Assembly: GCF_900111605.1 (NCBI RefSeq)
Contig: NZ_FOIA01000001.1
Span: forward strand, 172,245 to 236,244
DNA: 64,000 nt
Direction of reading: 5' to 3'
From: Nitrosomonas marina
GTDB lineage: Bacteria > Pseudomonadota > Gammaproteobacteria > Burkholderiales > Nitrosomonadaceae
In this document: one piece after another, positions 1 through 8,233 of the stretch
Layout: each line of letters opens with the position of its first letter
Position numbering within the stretch: position 1 is the first letter of the stretch
Position numbers and translations under genes: made by a program
Notes under the pieces: model-generated
Seen by the model: the letters and a program-made list of their open reading frames with translations, nothing else
Database searches by the model: none
Told to the model about the DNA's origin: nothing

Positions 1-1
1 C

Positions 2-241
2 GTTATGGCGTATCGGGATTCAGATAATAGCAGAGACAAGGATAAAGAGCGTCTCTTTGCGCTGGGTATTGATGCATTTCGTTTAATGCGTCATATGTTG
101 CAAGCGCATTCGCCGTATAGTATCGCATTTGATGGCGTTACCGGCGATATCCGTTTTGTCCCGCCGGCTCATTTTATTCGTGAACCGGTTGCGGCCCAAT
201 TTGATCAGGGCAAAGTTCGAGTGCTGGAAAAAAGGCAGTAA
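2..241 (+). CDS. lpoA: Penicillin-binding protein activator (LpoA/LppC family), C-terminal end only
   Basis: The frame is already open at the window edge, so only the last ~79 codons are present. The visible part matches the end of the C-terminal periplasmic-binding-like domain of LpoA/LppC lipoproteins: an RLFALGIDAFRL helix, then a GVTGDI strand and a short basic tail ending in VLEKRQ. LpoA is an outer-membrane lipoprotein that stimulates the peptidoglycan synthase PBP1A in enterobacteria. The family is usually followed by yraN, as here, with only 9 bases between the genes. The lipobox and N-terminal half lie outside the window. The family call rests on this short tail and on the neighbour. 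Confidence 0.75.
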   Translation, partial: VMAYRDSDNSRDKDKERLFALGIDAFRLMRHMLQAHSPYSIAFDGVTGDIRFVPPAHFIREPVAAQFDQGKVRVLEKRQ

Positions 242-250
242 TCACTGCAA

Positions 251-595
251 ATGAAAGGCCGTGATGCTGAACAAATGGCGGCAGACTATCTGATGCGTCA
301 GGGTCTTGTGCTGAGAGAACGAAACTACCGGTGTCGTTTCGGGGAGATCGACCTGATAATGTCAGATGCGGGACGACTGGTATTCGTCGAAGTCAGGATG
401 AGAACCAGCGAGGCTTTTGGCGGTGCTGCCGGCAGTATAACATTCACCAAAAAGAACAGGCTATTACGCGCGGCACGGCATTACCTGTCTTCCCGGCTCG
501 ACACCGAACCTGCCTGTCGTTTCGATGTGGTACTGATTACAGGCGCTCGCAATCCGGTCATCAATTGGATCAGAAATGCGTTTGGTGAATCATAG
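251..595 (+). CDS. yraN: YraN family (UPF0102) endonuclease-fold protein
   Basis: A 114-residue protein of normal length for YraN. The fold is that of Holliday-junction-resolvase-like nucleases: an N-terminal helix with GRDAEQMAADYL, then the core GEIDLIM strand followed by VFVEVRMR, which supplies the acidic/basic E-x-D...E-V-R pattern of the family. The C-terminal part contains the usual CRFDVVLI strand. The biological role of YraN is not settled. The gene lies 9 bases after the LpoA-like gene, probably in one transcript, and faces the SDR gene that follows. Confidence 0.9.
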   Translation: MKGRDAEQMAADYLMRQGLVLRERNYRCRFGEIDLIMSDAGRLVFVEVRMRTSEAFGGAAGSITFTKKNRLLRAARHYLSSRLDTEPACRFDVVLITGARNPVINWIRNAFGES

Positions 596-614
596 GCCAA
601 ACGGCTGCGATCAG

Positions 615-1355
615 TTACAAGTGAATGCTGCGTCCACCATCCACGGCGATTATCTGACCTGTGATATACGGCGCATCGTCAATCAGGAACTGCACTGTTT
701 TTGCGATGTCTTCCGGTTCGCCAGAGCGTTTTAAGAGCGTTCCATGAATGATTTTTTCACGTTGTTCCGTATTCGACCATGTACTGTCCTCGGGCCATAA
801 TATGGGTCCGGGGGATACACCGTTCACGCGCACATCGGGTGCCATTTCCAGCGCCAGAGATTTGGTGAGCGCCTGCAACCCTCCTTTGGCGGCATTGTAA
901 ATGACGAAATCTTTCAACGGTCGTTCGGTATGGATATCCACGATATTGATCACGCAACCGCGTTGTGCCCTGAGATACGGCTCGGCTGCCTGTGTCAGGA
1001 ATAACGGCGCCATCAGGTTGCTGCCTACCAGGTCGTGCCATGCATCGGTTGTACATGCGTGCAGTGGTGTTGCAAAAAAACTGGAGGCGTTATTGATTAA
1101 CACGTCCAGCCGGCCATAGCGCGCCACGGTTTTTTCGATAAGGTCTGGCAGCAGCCCGGTATCGAGTAAGTCAGTCTGGGCCAGAGAAGCCGAATTCGTT
1201 CTTTTTTGGTCCAGTTCGTGCTGTAGCGCACGCGCTTCCTCAATCGAGCTGCGATAATGAATGACAACCGTAGCCCCGTGCGCGTGGAGTCTGCGGCAGA
1301 TTGCCGCGCCCACGCGTTTCGCACCCCCGGTTACCAGAACAACTTTTCCCTGCAC
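615..1355 (-). CDS. SDR-family pteridine reductase / dihydromonapterin reductase-like protein
   Basis: A 246-residue classical short-chain dehydrogenase. The N terminus has the TGGAKRVG nucleotide loop typical of pteridine reductases (PTR1/FolM type), the NNAS strand lies near residue 90, and the catalytic YxxxK appears as YNAAK near residue 155, followed by VNGVSPGPI. The C terminus ITGQIIAVDGG is standard for the family. Proteins of this type use NADPH to reduce dihydrobiopterin, dihydromonapterin or dihydrofolate. The start is a GTG at 1355, preceded by a GGGAG ribosome site; no ATG fits better. It is divergent from the MidA-type gene with about 100 bases between. The exact pterin substrate cannot be read from sequence. 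Confidence 0.82.
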   Translation of the reverse strand: MQGKVVLVTGGAKRVGAAICRRLHAHGATVVIHYRSSIEEARALQHELDQKRTNSASLAQTDLLDTGLLPDLIEKTVARYGRLDVLINNASSFFATPLHACTTDAWHDLVGSNLMAPLFLTQAAEPYLRAQRGCVINIVDIHTERPLKDFVIYNAAKGGLQALTKSLALEMAPDVRVNGVSPGPILWPEDSTWSNTEQREKIIHGTLLKRSGEPEDIAKTVQFLIDDAPYITGQIIAVDGGRSIHL

Positions 1356-1455
1356 GGTGATCTCCCGTAAAATACATACTGATTGCTTATTGAACGTATT
1401 ATAAAACCACAGGTTTTATCCAAGTGAAATTTATCATATTGAGAACAAATTAACG

Positions 1456-2694
1456 ATGTGTGCCGATACTACATCTTCAACCCGTACAATGCTCTCGGGT
1501 TTGCCAGCATGTGATGACAACGCGCTGGTACACAGCCGGAAACTTCAGTCGCTTATTCGTGACGCAATCGCATCGGCCGGTGGCTGGATTCCGTTTGCGC
1601 GTTATATGGAATATGCCCTGTATCATCCCGGGCTCGGCTATTACAACGGTGGAGCAACCAAGCTTGGCGGCAGTGGTGATTTTGTTACTGCGCCAGAAAT
1701 TTCATCGTTATTTGGGTACACGCTGGCAGCACAGGTACGGCAAATTTCCGAATGCGTGAACAAGAAAACCGGTGCAGCCGATATTCTTGAATTAGGCGCA
1801 GGCTCAGGCAAACTGGGGGTAGATTTGCTGCAGGAACTGGAACGGCAAAATTGCCTGCCGCGACACTATTATATTCTCGAAGTCAGCGCAGAGTTGCGCG
1901 AGCGTCAGCAACACCTGTTGACTGAAAAAATGCCACACTTGCAATCGCGTGTTAGCTGGATTGACCGGCTTTCTGATCAATTTTGCGGCACCATTCTGGC
2001 GAATGAAGTATTCGATGCGCTGCCGGTACATCTAGTTAAGTGGCAGGACCATGAAATTTACGAGCGCGGCGTGGCCTGGGATAACCATGAGCAGGCGAAT
2101 GAATTTGTCTGGGTTGATCAGCCTGTTGACAACAATACGCTCAAAATGGCTGCGACTGCATTGTCTGGCTTAATCAATCCTGAACAACGTGGTGATTTTT
2201 CCTATATCAGCGAAATCAATCTGAATGCCGGTTTTTTGGTGCAGACGCTGGCCAAAATTCTGCATGTGGGTGCGGTGGTGTTGATCGACTATGGATTTGG
2301 CCGGGGCGAGTATTATCATCCGCAACGCGATCAGGGTACGCTCATGTGTCACTACCGGCATCATGCGCATGGTGATCCTTTTTTTCTGCCGGGGCTGCAG
2401 GATATCACAAGTCATGTTGATTTCAGCGCAGTGACCGAAGCCGCTGTTAAAACGGATATGTCGCTGCTGGGCTACACGACGCAAGCCCATTTTTTGTTGA
2501 ATTGTGGCGTGACGGAAATTCTTGCCCGGACGCCTGCTGAAGATGTGCACAATTACTTGCCGCTTGCAAATCAGCTGCAAAAGCTTGTCAGTCCCGCCGA
2601 AATGGGTGAACTCTTCAAGGTTATTGCGTTTGGTAAACAGATTACCGAACCGTTGATTGGTTTTGCCGGTGGAGACAGAACCCGAATGCTGTAA
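1456..2694 (+). CDS. SAM-dependent methyltransferase, MidA/NDUFAF7 (DUF185) family
   Basis: A 412-residue protein of typical MidA length. It has the N-terminal MEYALYHPGLGYYNGG signature, then GDFVTAPEIS, the SAM-binding glycine motif ILELGAGSGKLG near residue 113, and the ANEVFDALPVH motif near residue 180. The late VLIDYGFGRGEYYHPQRDQG stretch is also characteristic. In eukaryotes the homologue NDUFAF7 dimethylates an arginine of complex I subunit NDUFS2; the bacterial target is mostly undefined. It stands alone downstream of a divergent SDR gene and upstream of a gene-free region holding the palindromic repeat. Confidence 0.9.
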   Translation: MCADTTSSTRTMLSGLPACDDNALVHSRKLQSLIRDAIASAGGWIPFARYMEYALYHPGLGYYNGGATKLGGSGDFVTAPEISSLFGYTLAAQVRQISECVNKKTGAADILELGAGSGKLGVDLLQELERQNCLPRHYYILEVSAELRERQQHLLTEKMPHLQSRVSWIDRLSDQFCGTILANEVFDALPVHLVKWQDHEIYERGVAWDNHEQANEFVWVDQPVDNNTLKMAATALSGLINPEQRGDFSYISEINLNAGFLVQTLAKILHVGAVVLIDYGFGRGEYYHPQRDQGTLMCHYRHHAHGDPFFLPGLQDITSHVDFSAVTEAAVKTDMSLLGYTTQAHFLLNCGVTEILARTPAEDVHNYLPLANQLQKLVSPAEMGELFKVIAFGKQITEPLIGFAGGDRTRML

Positions 2695-2952
2695 ATTGTA
2701 TTATTTCATGCTGACCTGACGAATAGTGTCAAACGGCAGTGAAAGCTGAAGTTCGGATGAATCGGATTTCGGCAACAATCGGCCAAAACTGGTCAGTCAC
2801 TACATTCAACAAATCTCCGATAATCTGGTTTTGTTATAATGAAAGCTGAATCAACGTATTGTTATCAAAATGACGGAAAAAGCATGCAACTTGAAGTGTT
2901 AGATTCATTTTTGACGTAATATATTGTGCGTCATTTCGGACATTTAATTCTA
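2695..2952. other. Gene-free stretch before the repeat; possible protein remnant on the minus strand
   Basis: No complete gene is visible. On the minus strand, about 32 codons are open from an internal stop near 2800 down to a TAA at 2701-2703, reading LTSFGRLLPKSDSSELQLS and onward to IRQVSMK. This has the feel of a protein C terminus but has no start codon and no recognised family, so it may be chance or a decayed gene end. The rest is AT-rich with no clear promoter or terminator. Confidence 0.25.
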
Positions 2953-3218
2953 AGTACTCTTTCAATATGATATTGTCTGGTACAGCATTACCGTGGTGTT
3001 ATGGATCAAGGCACAGTACGCTGGAAAGGGCTGTTCCCTTTTCAAGTACTGTAACGCGGCTGCAGGACACCACGGTAACGCCCTGTGGGTGAGCTTGTCA
3101 GCGTCCATGGACTGCGTTGCGTCTTTTGGTAATAGAACGACTATTTCCTGCAAGACACGCCTTGCCATGAACACTGACAAGTTCACTGAACCCGGCAATA
3201 TCAAATTGAAAGAGTACT
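2953..3218. repeat. Palindromic interspersed repeat, copy 1 (three-way-junction fold, MITE-like)
   Basis: A 266-base element bounded by AGTACT on both sides. The ends are inverted repeats of about 28 bases: the left end AGTACTCTTTCAAT is matched by ATTGAAAGAGTACT at the right, and pairing continues through TGATATTG. Inside are two further long palindromes. Arm A pairs 2989-2999 with 3067-3077, with nested ACAGTAC/GTACTGT and AAAGGG/CCCTTT. Arm B pairs 3089-3110 with 3165-3186 with only three non-Watson-Crick positions. Nearly the whole element is therefore paired as one outer stem carrying two arms. A second copy lies at 48600-48866. There is no transposase. It sits about 30 bases upstream of the antiporter gene. 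The short open frames inside are not conserved in frame between copies. Confidence 0.88.
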
Positions 3219-3251
3219 AGTAAGGCAGGAAATAACGGATAATCCGTTGCA

Positions 3252-4919
3252 ATGATTGAGAATATATTCATACAAATCGGGGCCATTCTTGGTCTCGCAG
3301 TTGTTGGCGGGGCCCTGGCTCAGCTGTTGCGTCAGCCCTTGATCGTTGCTTTCATTGCCGTAGGTATTCTGGTCGGCCCTTCTGCCCTGGGCCTGGTCGC
3401 GCACAGTAGTGAAATCGAGCTGTTCGCCCGGCTCGGTATCGCACTGCTGCTGTTCGTAGTGGGTTTGAAACTTGATCTGCATATCATACGTACCGTAGGT
3501 CCAGTGGCACTTGCTTCCGGCCTCGGACAGGTGTTCTTTACCTCCGTGGTGGGCTACCTGCTCGCACTGTTGTTAGGTATGTCTCATGTAGCCGCGATTT
3601 ATGTGGCGGTGGCACTCACCTTTTCCAGTACTATCATCATTGTCAAACTGCTCTCAGACAAACGTGAAGTAGATGCGCTGCATGGTCGTATCGCGGTCGG
3701 TTTTCTTATCGTGCAGGACATTGTGGTGGTGCTGGTAATGATTGGCCTGACTGCCTTCGGACAGGCGGGCGGCGATGTCAACATGGGCTGGGAGGCCCTG
3801 AAGGTTGTTCTCAAAGGGGCCGCCATGCTGCTGGTCGTGGCCTTGTTGATGCGCTATGTCCTGCCGGGGCTGTTGCATCGCCTGGCCCATTCGTCGGAAC
3901 TATTGATGTTGTTCGCCATCGCCTGGGCTGTGCTGGGTGCCGTCGCCGGGGATGCTCTGGGTTTCAGCAAGGAAGTAGGCGCCTTTCTTGCTGGCGTTTC
4001 CATTGCCTCGACACCATTCCGTGAACAAGTTGCCGCACGCCTGGTGAGTCTGCGTGATTTCTTGTTGCTATTTTTCTTTATTGAACTGGGGGCGATCCTC
4101 GACCTCAGCACGCTGGGTATGCAAGTCGGTGCTTCTATGGTGTTCTCGCTGTTTGTGCTGATTGGTAACCCGATCATTGTAATGATCATCATGGGTTATA
4201 TGGGATACCGTAAACGTACCGGATTTCTCGCCGGATTGACGGTGGCCCAGATCAGCGAGTTTTCCTTGGTACTCGCAGCACTTGGCCTGAGCCTGGGCCA
4301 CCTGCAACAGGAGACCGTAGGACTGATTACGCTAGTGGGATTGATCACTATCAGCGCGTCCACCTACATGATCCTCTATTCCCACGCTATTTATGAACGT
4401 CTCGCGCCCTGGCTGTCGTTATTTGAGCGCAAGATGACGCATCGGGAACTCGACAGCCCATTTGATGGGAAAGGTGGAGTGGATGTGTTGCTGTTCGGGC
4501 TGGGTCGCTACGGCGCATCACTGGCGGAGAATCTTCGCGACCGAGGCTGTAGAGTACTCGCAGTGGACTTCGACCCTACCACCGTACAGCAACATATACG
4601 CGACGGTTATCAGGTGCATTACGGTGATGCGGAAGATCCGGAGTTAGTGGCGACCCTGCCTCTGGCACATACACGTTGGGTTGTCAGTACTGTACGTGAC
4701 CGAACTATTAACCGTACCCTGCTTCATGGTCTGCGCCAGAATAACTATCTTGGCAAGGTTGCTATCGCCAGCGCCAGCCACCGGGATGTGCGCCAGTTCG
4801 AGCAAGATGGTATCGATATGGTGTTGATGCCTTATGCGGATGCGGCAAAAGAAGCGGCTGAAAGACTGCTATCGGACGTGCGCGACGAAAACCCCGGAAA
4901 AAATGGAGAAATGGGATGA
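3252..4919 (+). CDS. CPA2-family cation:proton antiporter with RCK/TrkA-N domain (KefB/YbaL-like)
   Basis: A 555-residue inner-membrane protein. Residues 1-~385 are a series of hydrophobic segments (roughly 12-13 helices) with CPA2 landmarks: GILVGPSALG near 40, LLLFVVGLKLDL near 65, TFSSTIIIVKLLSDK near 122 and GFLIVQDIVVV near 150. A cytosolic TrkA-N/RCK nucleotide-binding domain begins near residue 405 with VLLFGLGRYGASLAENL and VLAVDFDP. The family exchanges K+ or Na+ for H+, and Kef members protect against electrophiles. There is no obvious RCK-C domain. The stop overlaps the next start by ATGA. The region is visibly more GC-rich than its surroundings, which may indicate acquisition. The transported ion cannot be assigned. 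Confidence 0.88.
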   Translation: MIENIFIQIGAILGLAVVGGALAQLLRQPLIVAFIAVGILVGPSALGLVAHSSEIELFARLGIALLLFVVGLKLDLHIIRTVGPVALASGLGQVFFTSVVGYLLALLLGMSHVAAIYVAVALTFSSTIIIVKLLSDKREVDALHGRIAVGFLIVQDIVVVLVMIGLTAFGQAGGDVNMGWEALKVVLKGAAMLLVVALLMRYVLPGLLHRLAHSSELLMLFAIAWAVLGAVAGDALGFSKEVGAFLAGVSIASTPFREQVAARLVSLRDFLLLFFFIELGAILDLSTLGMQVGASMVFSLFVLIGNPIIVMIIMGYMGYRKRTGFLAGLTVAQISEFSLVLAALGLSLGHLQQETVGLITLVGLITISASTYMILYSHAIYERLAPWLSLFERKMTHRELDSPFDGKGGVDVLLFGLGRYGASLAENLRDRGCRVLAVDFDPTTVQQHIRDGYQVHYGDAEDPELVATLPLAHTRWVVSTVRDRTINRTLLHGLRQNNYLGKVAIASASHRDVRQFEQDGIDMVLMPYADAAKEAAERLLSDVRDENPGKNGEMG

Positions 4920-5884
4920 AACTATTTAATAACCTCTTGTATGTATTTGAACAGTCCACCGCACAAGATACTGCTATCGCACGGGCGGTGTCGCTGGCGC
5001 AGAACAACCAGGCGCGGCTGACAATTATTGATGTCATTCCAGAGCAAAAGGCAAAGATCGGGATGCCGCCGGGCGGTCCTGTTTCTAACGATCTGACGGC
5101 GGCGATGATTGCGCAGCGGCGGCAGATGCTGAAGTCATTGATCGCGCCTTACACGACACAGTTAGACTTCGGTATCGAGATTCTCGTTGGTATAAAATTC
5201 CTCGAGGTCATTCGTGCCGTGCAGCGAAACGATTACGATTTGGTTATCAAGCCCGCTGAGAATCCCGATTGGGTCGAGCGGCTGTTCGGCTCAGATGATA
5301 TGCATCTGCTGCGTAAATGTCCTTGCCCAATCTGGTTAATGAAACCACACGAGAAATCCAACTATGAACGTATCGTGGCTGCCGTGGACTTTGATCCCGA
5401 CGAAACCGAATCTGACGAGCAAGCATTGAATCAACTGATTCTCGGTATGTCCAGTTCACTCGCGCTATCCGACTTTGCCCAGTTGCATCTTGTGCATGTG
5501 TGGGATGTGCCCGAGGCAGGCTTTGCGAGTTTATGGGCGGATAATCCAAAAGCAGCCGAGATGAACATGATTGAGGCCGTCCGCCTACAGCACAAGGCTG
5601 GCATGGACACCCTGATTCGAATGCTCAGTGAACAAATAAGTGCAGACGCATACAAGTACTTAACTCCCCGGGTTCACTTGCTCAAGGGATCGGCGCAAAA
5701 GGTGATACCTGCGTTGGTCAAAGAGTTAAAGGTAGATCTGGTCGTCATGGGCACGGTGGCGCGCACAGGTATTCCAGGTTTTATCATAGGCAATACAGCG
5801 GAGGCGATTCTGGATCAATTGCAATGCTCTGTGCTGGCGGTAAAACCCCCGGGATTTGTGTCTCCGGTTCCTAGGGAATCATGA
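4916..5884 (+). CDS. Tandem universal stress protein, UspE-like
   Basis: A 322-residue protein made of two Usp domains (about 1-142 and 150-315). It resembles E. coli UspE: MHLLRKCPCPIWLMKP closes the first domain, and the second ends with a GTVARTGIPGF loop followed by GNTAEAIL, matching the G-x2-G-x9-G-[ST] type nucleotide site. Usp proteins are cytosolic and help survival of starvation, oxidative or envelope stress. The start codon lies in the ATGA overlap with the antiporter stop, so the two are translationally coupled. This suggests that the Usp domain senses or modulates the transporter, which is an inference. Confidence 0.88.
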   Translation: MKLFNNLLYVFEQSTAQDTAIARAVSLAQNNQARLTIIDVIPEQKAKIGMPPGGPVSNDLTAAMIAQRRQMLKSLIAPYTTQLDFGIEILVGIKFLEVIRAVQRNDYDLVIKPAENPDWVERLFGSDDMHLLRKCPCPIWLMKPHEKSNYERIVAAVDFDPDETESDEQALNQLILGMSSSLALSDFAQLHLVHVWDVPEAGFASLWADNPKAAEMNMIEAVRLQHKAGMDTLIRMLSEQISADAYKYLTPRVHLLKGSAQKVIPALVKELKVDLVVMGTVARTGIPGFIIGNTAEAILDQLQCSVLAVKPPGFVSPVPRES

Positions 5885-6098
5885 TTGCCTAACAAAGCAA
5901 AATGCAACCAGACAGCAAAAAGCGCTCTTCGTTCCCCGCTCCGCTTTATGCTGCCGGTGATTTGCGGCATTATCACTGTATAAAGGAATTTGTACTATCT
6001 CACCGTCCACTTAGGGCCGACACCGGCACTTATCCTTAACTCACTGAATGTCTTCTATCAGGAAGCAGGCAATTAAATCGTGAGATACTAAAGAGCTA

Positions 6099-6542
6099 TC
6101 AACTGCACCGTGCGTCACTTGCTGCGGCAATGGCTTGCAGCGTATCTTCATCGAGCACTGTCTGGGCCGCTTCAAATAATTCGCGTTCTTCAAATCGAAT
6201 ATGCCGCTGCAACAGTTCACCAAGCTGTTTTAGACTGGCAGCGCTCCGTGGAGTATCAGGGGACAGCAATTGCCGCAATGCTGCATGTTCGGCGATCAAC
6301 CGGTCAGCCAGCTGTTTAAGATGTGGATCACCAAGTGCAGTAAACGCGGCGGCTATGTATGACTCTTCGATTTCGAAATGAGATATCAGTACTTCATCTG
6401 CGTGTTCCTGTAACTCATTCCAAACGATTTGCAGGTCATCATTGCCCAGCTCTTGCATCACAGCCTTTTTGGCTTTGTTTGCCAATACCAGGCCGTGGTG
6501 GTGTTCAATGGATAACGCTTTCAATGCGGTATTTCGTTTCAA
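6099..6542 (-). CDS. Hemerythrin-like (HHE domain) protein
   Basis: A 147-residue helical protein with the spaced His/Glu ligands of HHE cation-binding proteins: EHHHGL near residue 13, ISHFEIEES near 53, AEHAALR near 84 and HIRFEERELFE near 113. The family holds a di-iron centre that binds O2, NO or peroxide, or serves in Fe-S repair (YtfE/RIC). It is a single-domain cytosolic form with no Cys-rich N terminus like that of YtfE, so a repair role is not supported. It is transcribed away from the phosphoribosyltransferase gene. The 214 bases on its downstream side hold no gene. Confidence 0.85.
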   Translation of the reverse strand: MKRNTALKALSIEHHHGLVLANKAKKAVMQELGNDDLQIVWNELQEHADEVLISHFEIEESYIAAAFTALGDPHLKQLADRLIAEHAALRQLLSPDTPRSAASLKQLGELLQRHIRFEERELFEAAQTVLDEDTLQAIAAASDARCS

Positions 6543-6654
6543 AAAATAATCTCCAAATGATACAAATACATTTTTTTTCTGCTATTTTATCTATCTGTGC
6601 GGAATTTAAAAATACGTGTGTATTTGAATTCTGCGAATCAGGCGGAGGTCAACC

Positions 6655-7275
6655 ATGTTTCAAAATCGTGACGATGCGGCCATAAAACTGGCAAAGCGGC
6701 TGGTGCCATATCAGGGACGGAACCCACTGATACTGGCGATACCACGTGGTGCTGTGCCCATGGCAAAGATCATTGCTGAGGCGCTGCAAGGTGAAATGGA
6801 CATAGTGCTTGTACGCAAACTGGGCGCGCCCGGTAATCCGGAACTGGCGATTGGAGCAATTGACGAAACGGGGTGGACTTATCTGACCCCGGAAGCAAAA
6901 CAGATTGTGCACGATCCGCAGTATGTCGAGCTGGAAAAACATAAACAGCTGGAAATCATGCGGTCTCGGCGTAAATTGTACACACCTGTCCGACCGCCGT
7001 TGAATCCTGAAGGCCGTATCGTGATAGTGGTGGATGACGGACTGGCGACAGGCTCGACCATGATAGCGGCACTGCATGCGCTGCGAGCCCGAAACCCTGA
7101 AAAACTGGTTTGCGCAGTCCCCGTGGCACCGTCGGATACTTTGACCAAAGTTGCGTCTTACGCTGATGAAACGGTTTGTCTTGAGTCACCTGTATTTTTT
7201 TATGCCGTTGGACAGTTTTATCATGTTTTCCAGCAAGTCAGTGATGATGAAGTGACCGGGTTGCTGGCAAAGTAA
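6655..7275 (+). CDS. Type I phosphoribosyltransferase-domain protein
   Basis: A 206-residue protein with the PRPP loop VIVVDDGLATGSTM near residue 123 and an N-terminal AIPRGAVPMAKIIAEAL segment typical of the stress-associated PRTase family often found beside Usp and erythromycin-esterase-like genes. The motif RKLGAPGNPELAIGAI is also characteristic. The base or other acceptor is unknown for this subgroup. A strong GGAGG ribosome site lies just before the ATG. Its neighbours (hemerythrin-like protein, M48 protease, Lon-like protease, two Usp proteins) suggest a stress or dormancy role rather than purine salvage. Confidence 0.85.
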   Translation: MFQNRDDAAIKLAKRLVPYQGRNPLILAIPRGAVPMAKIIAEALQGEMDIVLVRKLGAPGNPELAIGAIDETGWTYLTPEAKQIVHDPQYVELEKHKQLEIMRSRRKLYTPVRPPLNPEGRIVIVVDDGLATGSTMIAALHALRARNPEKLVCAVPVAPSDTLTKVASYADETVCLESPVFFYAVGQFYHVFQQVSDDEVTGLLAK

Positions 7276-7280
7276 TGTTC

Positions 7281-7323
7281 ATACCGAATCAGATGAGACT
7301 CAAGCAAGCCCGCGGTTCGGTAT
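7281..7323. promoter_or_regulatory. Perfect 8-bp inverted repeat upstream of the M48 protease gene
   Basis: ATACCGAA at 7281-7288 is the exact reverse complement of TTCGGTAT at 7316-7323, spaced by 27 bases. A TATACAAT-like -10 overlaps the right half. It could be an operator for the following lipoprotein gene or a weak terminator for the preceding PRTase gene. There is no following T-tract, which makes a regulatory site the better guess. Confidence 0.35.
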
Positions 7324-7369
7324 ACAATAGCGCAACAGTTCAACGCTTTTTTTTAAGGAGTCGTCATCA

Positions 7370-8155
7370 ATGTATATTCGCATTATCATTGTCGTATTAC
7401 TGATGCTGACATTGTCAACCTGCGCAACGTCGCCAACGGGAAGAAGTCAGCTGATTTTTATGCCTGACGATGAAGTCGACGCCATGGGGTTGCAGGCATT
7501 CAATAATCTGAAGTCTGAAAAACCGATCAGCAATAATCGGCGTGTCAATCAGTTTGTGCAATGTGTTGCAACCGCAATTACTGCGGAAGTCGGTGGCAAT
7601 TGGGAAGTGATAGTATTTGATGATGCTTCTTTAAATGCATTTGCGCTGCCGGGAAATAAAATCGGCGTGCATTCCGGCCTGGTGGACCTGGTTGATAATC
7701 AGGATCAACTGGCATCCGTCATCGGGCACGAAGTCGGGCATGTGCTCGCGAAACACAGTAATGAGCGCATGTCGCAAAAGCTGGGCGCGCAAGTAGGGGT
7801 GTCGCTGATTGCCGCCGTGGCGGCACCACAAACAGCGCTGGGGCAGACGGCGGTAAGCCTGCTGGGTGTCGGTGCGCAATACGGCATCATCATGCCGTTC
7901 AGTCGACTGCATGAAAGCGAGGCGGACAATATCGGTGTCGAAATAATGGCCAAAGCGGGTTTTGATCCTGTCGAAAGCATTACTTTGTGGCGCAAAATGG
8001 CACAGGCCAGTCAAGGGGGGCATCCGCCCGAGTTTTTATCCACGCATCCATCTCATGGCACGCGCATAGAGGATTTGCAGACGCTGATGCCGAAAGCGAT
8101 GGAGCTGATGCGAAAGGCTCATGCGGTCGGCAAGAAACCGGATTGCGTCAAGTAA
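7370..8155 (+). CDS. M48 family zinc metalloprotease, lipoprotein
   Basis: A 261-residue secreted protease of the LoiP/BepA type. Residues 1-18 form a lipoprotein signal ending in a weak lipobox (LSTCAT; Cys18). The zinc site is HEVGH near residue 119, with the third ligand in the HESEADNIG motif near residue 181. The C terminus PPEFLSTHPSHGTRIEDL is typical of the family. Such enzymes degrade or refold outer-membrane proteins in the periplasm. There is no TPR domain, so it is closer to LoiP/YcaL than to BepA. An AAGGAG ribosome site precedes the ATG. The Lon-like protease gene follows after 78 bases. Confidence 0.9.
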   Translation: MYIRIIIVVLLMLTLSTCATSPTGRSQLIFMPDDEVDAMGLQAFNNLKSEKPISNNRRVNQFVQCVATAITAEVGGNWEVIVFDDASLNAFALPGNKIGVHSGLVDLVDNQDQLASVIGHEVGHVLAKHSNERMSQKLGAQVGVSLIAAVAAPQTALGQTAVSLLGVGAQYGIIMPFSRLHESEADNIGVEIMAKAGFDPVESITLWRKMAQASQGGHPPEFLSTHPSHGTRIEDLQTLMPKAMELMRKAHAVGKKPDCVK

Positions 8156-8233
8156 ATACCGCCGCAACGCAAGCCAATGATCAGGCAGACACGATAAATG
8201 ACATGAAGCCACGGGAAACATTCGAGCCGACGC

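Noticed and set aside
2993..3220. Short plus-strand frames inside the palindromic repeats (also 48614-48871)
   Set aside because: The copies are offset by a 1-base indel, so the N-terminal parts are read in different frames; no ribosome site.
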